DNA of 58,450 nucleotides, from positions 1-58,450 of the forward strand of contig CALNBM010000038.1 of the NCBI GenBank assembly GCA_937874195.1, in the 5' to 3' direction. How positions within the stretch are numbered: position 1 is the stretch's first letter; the number at the start of each line of letters is the position of its first letter. The DNA is from an uncultured Clostridia bacterium. GTDB lineage: Bacteria; Bacillota; Clostridia; Christensenellales; UBA1242. The notes below the pieces were generated by a model. That model was not told where the DNA came from and did not search any database. It worked only from the letters and a program-made list of their open reading frames with translations. This document shows positions 54,201-58,450 of this stretch, one piece after another. The translations under genes and the position numbers were made by a program.

Positions 54201-55489
54201 AACGACAAAACACTCAAAAGAATGGACTAGTTCAACCATCGCCAGCTGAAATGAGTAATGATGATATGGCGTATACTATGCACATTTTTCACCCATCTAA
54301 ATTAATTGCTTATGATGCAGATGTTATAGTATCATTTTTGAAAAGTCAAAATATAAGTTATAAGCAGATGGTAAAGCATGCTAGGGCTTTTAGTAAATAT
54401 TATTATACAAAATTCCCACAGGTAAAAGCTCAAACAAGGCGTGTGATTGTGCCAAGAACTCAACCAACAGAACAAGAAAATGTAAATGAGCAAGAAGAAA
54501 GGGCGGATACGCCAGTTGTAAATCAAGAAGTAAGTGAAACACATGAAAAACAGAATCTAAAAAAAGCTTCTATAGTTGAGAATCAACAAACAAATCAAGA
54601 GTCAAACAATACCGATGCGGAGCAAATAATTCATGAGGTGGAAAACCCACAAGAGATTTTGCAAACAGAAGTTGATTTAAATCAAGAGCAAACTGCATCT
54701 AAACCCGTAGAAATAAAACAAGATGAAGTTATTCAACAAGAAGAGGCAACAAGGCAGATTATTCAAGAAAAAATTACTGAACAAAAAACAGAATCAGCAA
54801 AACCAACTGTATCGGCACCTTCGACTGAAACTAAGACAGAGCAACATCAATCAAAGTCTGTAGGCGTGGTAGATGCATCCCATAGTATTTTAAAGGCATA
54901 TTTTGCTGATACTGCTATAAGCAGTATTAAAAGCCGAGTAGTAAAAGAAAATGAGGATTTAGAGTCTCACAATTACAATGTCGCAGAAGAATTTTTAACC
55001 TGGTATGATAGAACACTAAAAGAAAGAGGTGAAAATCTAACGCTTGAAGTTCAGGAAGAAATACAACAATTACTTGAAAATCAACCTTTGGCGTTCAAGC
55101 GATTTCAAAAAGAAGCTTTCGCTAATATTATAAGTGGTATTAAAGAAATGACATCAATAACCGAATTAACACCAACTATTTCGACTAATTTGATTAATGG
55201 GTTAGAAGGTAAATTTAATAATACGAAAGATAAAGGAAAACTTGAAGATCAACAAGCTAAAAATTTAATTTTGAAAGACTTTCAAAACACTGAAATTCTT
55301 TCCCTTATAGATAATGATAATTTTGACGCCAGTATGCAAAATGTTTATGTAGGCATGCATATTGTGAATAAAGCATTAGTTGATGCGGATGATATTCGAA
55401 AAATATATTTGAAAAAAAAACAACAAGCACTAAATAAAACCGAACCTTCTACTTCTCCACATAGTCCAACGAGTGAAATTGAACGGTAA
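51239..55489 (+). CDS. Large cytoplasmic coiled-coil, Gln-rich protein of unknown function
   Basis: 1416 residues from the ATG at 51239 (TTGGAGAATATT before it; an earlier in-frame ATG at 51209 has no ribosome site). No signal peptide, and membrane helices are not evident (AFLAGAAGYYTAGL near 26-39 is too polar). Residues 80-330 and 430-660 are helical and charged, with heptad-like stretches (about 475-510, LANVSKRINELEKQAKEK). Residues about 620-700 include CAIPIPQPDGSYQVYLGGGLD, perhaps a small beta domain. Residues 880-1000 and 1085-1210 are low-complexity Gln/Glu/Asn repeats (NQEQ, QQE). Between them lies a short helical domain near 1010-1070 (LIAYDADVIVSFLKSQNISYKQMVKHARAFSKYYY). A folded C-terminal domain follows, about 1215-1400. 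No family recognised. It is adjacent to, but separately promoted from, the giant lipoprotein. Confidence 0.6.
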   Translation: MTVDEIIEKGNPITKNIENIQSTKQSAFLAGAAGYYTAGLNARLISADLHDANLGFFDRFNNFLVFGKIKALLDEFANKNNLVENILRLKIFETPEGPVQFFKSLTNDAKKQKASTKKAYDLAMAEVKSLFPGITELISIQIRQEEALKPENVSSESFTKTDRKKIKKALELNALAQELAITAVTGIHTQGMQEEILRNRKLKLIEEIQNDFNDKKPELLSSEYIKNIASSNFSPSDGYAFYVDIDTKTLCLIDNNGQVLTNFPDDLISIKIDGDKAFQSFEQFSQFVGGMINQTPEHQFNKYSKQLSNAKKENVKTAKESIVDSPENKTVLLNEIAKRNFELPTGFTIEVQSELEKDGENLSIEEAKAILKLPESEQLAMLDKFNLEIKEKLIVRDKEGEEISIDSIELKDKGDNAFNNFEKFEIFYINEKDSNIKTIVDAYTEHTNAKTENIEDLDLFLVNMQKKQIADAEKELANVSKRINELEKQAKEKSLITYTKEFNEYNDEIEFNKLAIDSLKYSLYNEILENYEAVLNDASMHGFIAKIKNREDNENNDRKKAIIESRKQAYFGDTSVIMDNAEQSYEKMQERENKLKENIAKIIEKNTEQLLYSTTCAIPIPQPDGSYQVYLGGGLDSNKMPSFQTMTFEEAKKWYAFSPTHEDGVPGADAYLSMDEENRKQAGKIVDEMTKQEFDNAIFFNELVHVSLPDALKTYNNFISQVSQIEKFKEDIDRNLEEEIAYEINAGSIIFIDNIYQRKDELGNIVPIFSEHESLVISTISQEEQQEILFAKFIPVKREALSNVRFNSKGEMLFLKEGEYKQCFGNEADWVDINNRSVEFSSKIINEFRENYLNEVIEKEELLAEIASRLAREEQINFEKEGHTQENTNNEVFDITQKKETNNQNKEDNIDESNFKQQADSTHSPEIIQKETNNSAREGASTNQEQESTPTNISQESSNQEQNAAPSNPIQQGASANQEQDRALPIQERQNTQKNGLVQPSPAEMSNDDMAYTMHIFHPSKLIAYDADVIVSFLKSQNISYKQMVKHARAFSKYYYTKFPQVKAQTRRVIVPRTQPTEQENVNEQEERADTPVVNQEVSETHEKQNLKKASIVENQQTNQESNNTDAEQIIHEVENPQEILQTEVDLNQEQTASKPVEIKQDEVIQQEEATRQIIQEKITEQKTESAKPTVSAPSTETKTEQHQSKSVGVVDASHSILKAYFADTAISSIKSRVVKENEDLESHNYNVAEEFLTWYDRTLKERGENLTLEVQEEIQQLLENQPLAFKRFQKEAFANIISGIKEMTSITELTPTISTNLINGLEGKFNNTKDKGKLEDQQAKNLILKDFQNTEILSLIDNDNFDASMQNVYVGMHIVNKALVDADDIRKIYLKKKQQALNKTEPSTSPHSPTSEIER

Positions 55490-55580
55490 TATAATTCAAA
55501 AAATGTAATATTTTTTAAGTTATTGAATAATATATCCTTAAATATTTGTAACAAAAATTAAATTAAATTACATATATTTA

Positions 55581-55609
55581 TTGACAGCACATCTCTTTTT
55601 CATTATAAT
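55581..55609 (+). promoter_or_regulatory. Perfect consensus sigma-A promoter for greA
   Basis: TTGACA (55581-55586), 17-base spacer, TATAAT (55604-55609). Start point expected near 55616, about 140 bases before the greA ATG. Confidence 0.9.
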
Positions 55610-55640
55610 ATATGAACTAAATTATATTTACACAAATTTA

Positions 55641-55710
55641 TAAAAAGAGTTGAAGTTTTAAAAGAAGCCGACATGTTTAAAACAATTTTAAATGTGTCGC
55701 AACTTTTTTT
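55641..55710 (+). terminator. Leader hairpin with T-run upstream of greA (attenuator-like)
   Basis: CGACATGTTTAAAA (55669-55682) pairs with TTTTAAATGTGTCG (55686-55699) over a 3-base loop, 14 pairs including two G-U. CAACTTTTTTT follows, whose CAAC can pair with GTTG at 55649-55652. This is a terminator-shaped element between a consensus promoter and greA, so most transcripts may end here. Several TTTTAAAA blocks allow alternative pairings. Confidence 0.6.
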
Positions 55711-55757
55711 AAAAAAGAAAAGGTTATTTTGTATACATTTTATGGAGGCTAAAAAAA

Positions 55758-56234
55758 ATGGAAGAAATTTATTTAACGAAAGAAGGCTATAAGGAATTAG
55801 AAACACGATTATTGTTTTTAAAAAGTCAGGGCAGAGTAGATATTGCTGAAAAGATAAAATATGCTCGCAGTTTTGGTGACATAAGCGAAAATAGTGAATA
55901 TGATGCTGCTAGAGATGAAGAAGCATCTTTAGAACAAGAAATAAAAGAAATTGAAAACAAACTGAGAAAAGCAAAAATAATATCTAAATTAAAGATTGAT
56001 AAATCTGTAATTAATGTTGGTTGCCAAGTGGTTGTTTATGATAAAATTTTTGATGAAAATTTAAATTTTACAATAATCGGCAGTAGCGAAAGCAATCCAT
56101 CTAAAGGATTAATTAGTAATATTAGTCCTATCGGCAAAGCATTAATGGGAAAAAAGAAAGGCGATGTTGTGGATGTGGAAACACCGGGCGCTAATAAAAT
56201 GCAGTTCCAAGTGTTGACTATAACATATCTTTAA
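55758..56234 (+). CDS. greA: Transcription elongation factor GreA
   Basis: 158 residues, normal size. The N-terminal coiled coil begins YLTKEGYKELETRLLFLK. ARSFGDISENSEYDAARDEEASLEQEIKEIENKL (about 36-69) includes the two acidic residues at the tip (the D of GDISEN and the E of SENSEY) that enter the RNA polymerase secondary channel and trigger transcript cleavage. The C-terminal domain has VGCQVVVYD, GSSESNPSKGLISNISPIGKALMGKKKGDVV, as in all GreA. ATG 55758 follows TATGGAGGC. It is a single gene with its own promoter, leader hairpin and terminator. Confidence 0.96.
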   Translation: MEEIYLTKEGYKELETRLLFLKSQGRVDIAEKIKYARSFGDISENSEYDAARDEEASLEQEIKEIENKLRKAKIISKLKIDKSVINVGCQVVVYDKIFDENLNFTIIGSSESNPSKGLISNISPIGKALMGKKKGDVVDVETPGANKMQFQVLTITYL

Positions 56235-56258
56235 AAATGATTATTTAATCTAAAAGTT

Positions 56259-56289
56259 TAAAGCAAGGCGACTCCGCGTTGCTTTTTTT
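56259..56289 (+). terminator. Intrinsic terminator after greA
   Basis: AAGCAAGGCG (56261-56270) pairs with CGCGTTGCTT (56275-56284), one mismatch, loop ACTC, then a T-run. It starts about 25 bases after the stop. Confidence 0.93.
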
Positions 56290-56671
56290 GCGTAAACTGG
56301 CATTAAATTCGGTATATTTATAAGAAAAACGCGGGGGAATAATGGTGTTTCGTTCGATATCGTTTTAATAAAATGCAAAATAAGTTTCTAAAATTGCAAA
56401 AGTAATATTTAATATTTCGTTAAATCAAAATAACTTTAATGATAATTTATATCTGCCTATATCAATAAAATAATTGATAGTAATTTACTTAAAAACAATA
56501 AGGATTATTATTTAATATTTAATAGAAACATGAAAAGCTTGAAATCTATGTATTATTTGTATTGATTTTTGGCAGATTAAGTAAAGAGAGTAATTTTATC
56601 GATTGATTTATTAATTTTAAATTCCAATTTTGATTTTATTTTCATTTGTGTTCGGTCTTTATGTAAATTTG
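56290..56671. other. Gap between greA and tRNA-Leu, no gene seen
   Basis: AT-rich; no open frame with a ribosome site and no repeat noted. Confidence 0.5.
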
Positions 56672-56700
56672 TTGCAAAAAATTTAAATTTATGATACTAT
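56672..56700 (+). promoter_or_regulatory. Probable promoter for tRNA-Leu
   Basis: TTGCAA (56672-56677), 17-base spacer, TACTAT (56695-56700), about 115 bases before the tRNA. Confidence 0.5.
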
Positions 56701-56819
56701 AACATAGTTAGTTTATTGTATTATATTAATAAACTTGCAATTTAAAATTATATTGATTATAAATTGATAATTTTAGGATTTCGGAAGTATCAATAAATAT
56801 GCGTAGAAATTACATAAAA

Positions 56820-56901
56820 GCCGAAGTGGCGGAATGGCAGACGCACACGACTCAAAATCGTGCGGGAAACCATGTGGGTTCAAATCCCACCTTCGGCACC
56901 A
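56820..56901 (+). tRNA. tRNA-Leu, anticodon CAA
   Basis: 82 bases with encoded CCA. Acceptor stem GCCGAAG (56820-56826) with CTTCGGC (56891-56897), discriminator A, CCA. The anticodon arm CACGA-CTCAAAA-TCGTG puts CAA at 34-36, reading UUG. A class II variable arm (CGGGAAACCAT) and T-arm GTGGG-TTCAAAT-CCCAC are present. This is a lone tRNA, not in a cluster. Confidence 0.96.
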
Positions 56902-57066
56902 ACAATCTAAGAAGGCGATTAATTTTTAAAATATCTTTACGGTGCAAGTTAGTTTATATGTTTGCGCTATAAATACTTCGCTAAGGTTTCAAATTAACAA
57001 TTTTGGTGTATTAAAAATTTATTAGTGATTATACGCCAAAATTATGCAAAAAACGCTTAAAAAAAG

Positions 57067-57095
57067 TTGACTTGTTTGCGTTATTTATATATTAA
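57067..57095 (+). promoter_or_regulatory. Promoter for the repeat lipoprotein gene
   Basis: TTGACT (57067-57072) with TATTAA 17 bases on (57090-57095), or TATATT at 15 bases. Confidence 0.5.
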
Positions 57096-57149
57096 TAAAC
57101 TAATTGAATTTTTCAATGTAATTGATTTATTAAAAAGGAGAATAATAAC

Positions 57150-58450
57150 ATGAGCAAACTGGAAAGGTTGCATACTAAAGGAAAAGTGTTTTTTCTTGTG
57201 CTTGTTTTGTTTACAATAACAAGTTTGTTTTTTGTGGGTTGTTGGGGTAGCACCACAACCATCTTTACTGTTACTTTTGATTCACGCGGCGGAAGCGTTG
57301 TTGAAAGTATTGAGGTAGAGAAAGGTGACAAAATAACAATGACAGATGAGCCGGAAAAATATGGTTATATTTTTAATGGATGGTATATAGATCAAGTTCC
57401 TAGTGCATTATGGAGATTAAATAAAGATATTGTAACAAAAGACATAACTCTTTTTGCAAAATGGGAAATTGATGATGTAGTTGTGAACGAAGAGCAGGAT
57501 AATAAAATTAATGTTTTTGATACTTTGCTTTTAGATTATAACGAGAATGATTATAGTCCCGCAAATTGGAATATTCTGGAAGGATATATTAATAATGCGA
57601 TTGCTAATGTAAACTCAGCAACAACAGTTGAAGAAGTTGCTGCAATAGATGTTGCAACAGTTTCAGATAATTGTAATGCAGTGCTAACACTGGCGCAAGA
57701 GTTGGCTAACGCTAAATCCATAAAGAATGCCGAATTAGATTCTTTACTTACTGAATATACACAAAGTAATTATAGTCCCGAAAACTGGGATGCGCTTGTG
57801 GCAATAATTAACAACACAAAAGCAACAGTAACAAACGCAACTGAAATTGCAACCGTACATGCTATTATCATTAATGACATTAGAACACAGTGTGATGCAA
57901 TCGAAATGATAGCAGGAGAATTGGCTGACGCTAAAACCGCAAAAATTGGACAGTTAGATAATTTATTAAATAGTTATGTTCAAACTGATTACAGCCCTGC
58001 AAACTGGACTACTTTAACAGGATATATTAATACTGCTATTGCAGACGTAAATGCAGCTACAACAGTAGCGGAAGTTGATGCAGTAGATGTTGCAGTTGTT
58101 ACAACAAATTGTAATGCAGTGCAAACACTAGCACAAGAGTTGGCTGACGCTAAAACCGCAAAAATTGGACAGTTAAACACTTTATTGGGACAATATTTAG
58201 AAGTAAATTACAGTCCTGCAAACTGGACGACTTTGACCGGATATATTAATACAGCTATTGCAGACGTAAATGCAGCAACAACAGTAGCGGAAGTTGATGC
58301 AGTTAATGTTACAACAGTTACAAATAATTGCAATGCAGTGCTAACACTAGCGCAAGAGTTGGCTGATGCTAAGTTAGCAAAAAATGCCGAATTAGATGCT
58401 TTACTCACTGAATATACGCAAAGTAATTATAGTACAGACAACTGGAATGC
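57150..58450 (+). CDS. Surface lipoprotein with InlB-type repeat and FIVAR-like repeats (3' end outside window)
   Basis: Open from the ATG at 57150 (AAAAAGGAGAATAATA before it) to the window edge, 433 codons. N-terminus: signal KVFFLVLVLFTITSLFFVGC (lipid Cys at about 35). Residues about 42-108 form a Listeria-Bacteroides (InlB B) repeat: FTVTFDSRGGSVVESIEVEKGDKI, EPEKYGYIFNGWY and ITLFAKW. After a short linker come tandem 73-residue units (see the repeat at 57483) resembling FIVAR domains of Gram-positive surface proteins: LLTEYTQSNYSPENWDAL, ATTVAEVDAV and LAQELADAK. Such proteins act as adhesins or as stalks that lift an adhesin from the cell. Minus-strand frames here are shadows of the repeats. 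Confidence 0.85.
   Translation, partial: MSKLERLHTKGKVFFLVLVLFTITSLFFVGCWGSTTTIFTVTFDSRGGSVVESIEVEKGDKITMTDEPEKYGYIFNGWYIDQVPSALWRLNKDIVTKDITLFAKWEIDDVVVNEEQDNKINVFDTLLLDYNENDYSPANWNILEGYINNAIANVNSATTVEEVAAIDVATVSDNCNAVLTLAQELANAKSIKNAELDSLLTEYTQSNYSPENWDALVAIINNTKATVTNATEIATVHAIIINDIRTQCDAIEMIAGELADAKTAKIGQLDNLLNSYVQTDYSPANWTTLTGYINTAIADVNAATTVAEVDAVDVAVVTTNCNAVQTLAQELADAKTAKIGQLNTLLGQYLEVNYSPANWTTLTGYINTAIADVNAATTVAEVDAVNVTTVTNNCNAVLTLAQELADAKLAKNAELDALLTEYTQSNYSTDNWN
57483..58450 (+). repeat. Tandem 219-base coding repeat (73-residue FIVAR-like unit)
   Basis: Units start at about 57483, 57702, 57921, 58140 and 58359 (partial), spaced exactly 219 bases as judged from the recurring TTGGCTGACGCTAAA. 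Units 3 and 4 are nearly identical in DNA, units 1 and 2 more diverged, so amplification is recent at the distal end. Confidence 0.9.

Noticed and set aside
53795..54230. Open frames of 119 and 140 codons inside the Gln-rich protein gene
   Set aside because: They arise from low-complexity CAA/GAA repeats read in other frames; no ribosome site or domain.
57989..58408. Two similar minus-strand frames of 63 and 66 codons
   Set aside because: They are antisense images of the FIVAR-like repeat unit, which also explains their similarity to each other.

Overview
The window is AT-rich DNA from what looks like an uncultured, low-GC, spore-forming, anaerobic Clostridia-type Bacillota. The sequence supports this with an [FeFe] hydrogenase, SpmA/SpmB, SpoIIR, Veg and a DUF3794+LysM (SipL-like) protein, GGAGG-type ribosome sites, perfect TTGACA-17-TATAAT promoters, lipoprotein signal peptides, and gene orders known from Bacillus/Clostridium. 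TGA is used as a stop, so the code is standard. No species is claimed.

Layout. 1-1083: 3' end of the hydrogenase. 1165-4067: rpmH-rnpA-yidD-yidC-jag, the classical origin-proximal cluster, here next to hydA rather than dnaA, with a long structured leader. 4465-6784: an ABC exporter pair. 7120-8607: small membrane and hypothetical genes, including a VirB2/TrbC-like pilin-type protein. 8775-12245: holB-ricT-trmN6-like-rsmI, as in B. subtilis (yabA and yazA are absent).

12.5-22.2 kb is an accessory block inserted where abrB/metS would follow rsmI. It holds five tandem minus-strand paralogs (about 385 aa, each with HEMVH or HEMDH), each with its own nearly identical promoter, plus a decayed sixth copy. 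Beside them lie a divergent nuclease-like orphan, a minimal GGDEF protein and spmA-spmB. Conserved order then resumes: metG-tatD-rsmA (22.6-26.4 kb), an unknown charged protein, veg, the SipL-like gene and spoIIR (to 31.4 kb).

32.2-55.5 kb holds a single 6285-codon gene for a giant surface lipoprotein made of Ig-like-type sequence followed by GLUG/beta-helix repeats, and a 1416-aa cytoplasmic coiled-coil/Gln-rich protein of unknown function. After them come greA, behind a consensus promoter and a leader hairpin that looks like an attenuator, tRNA-Leu(CAA), and the start of a second surface lipoprotein with 73-residue FIVAR-like repeats that runs off the window.

The best candidates for something undescribed are the five-gene HExxH paralog array with its shared promoter, the giant lipoprotein, and the structured leaders of rpmH and greA. 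All functional calls come from reading motifs; no database search was run.
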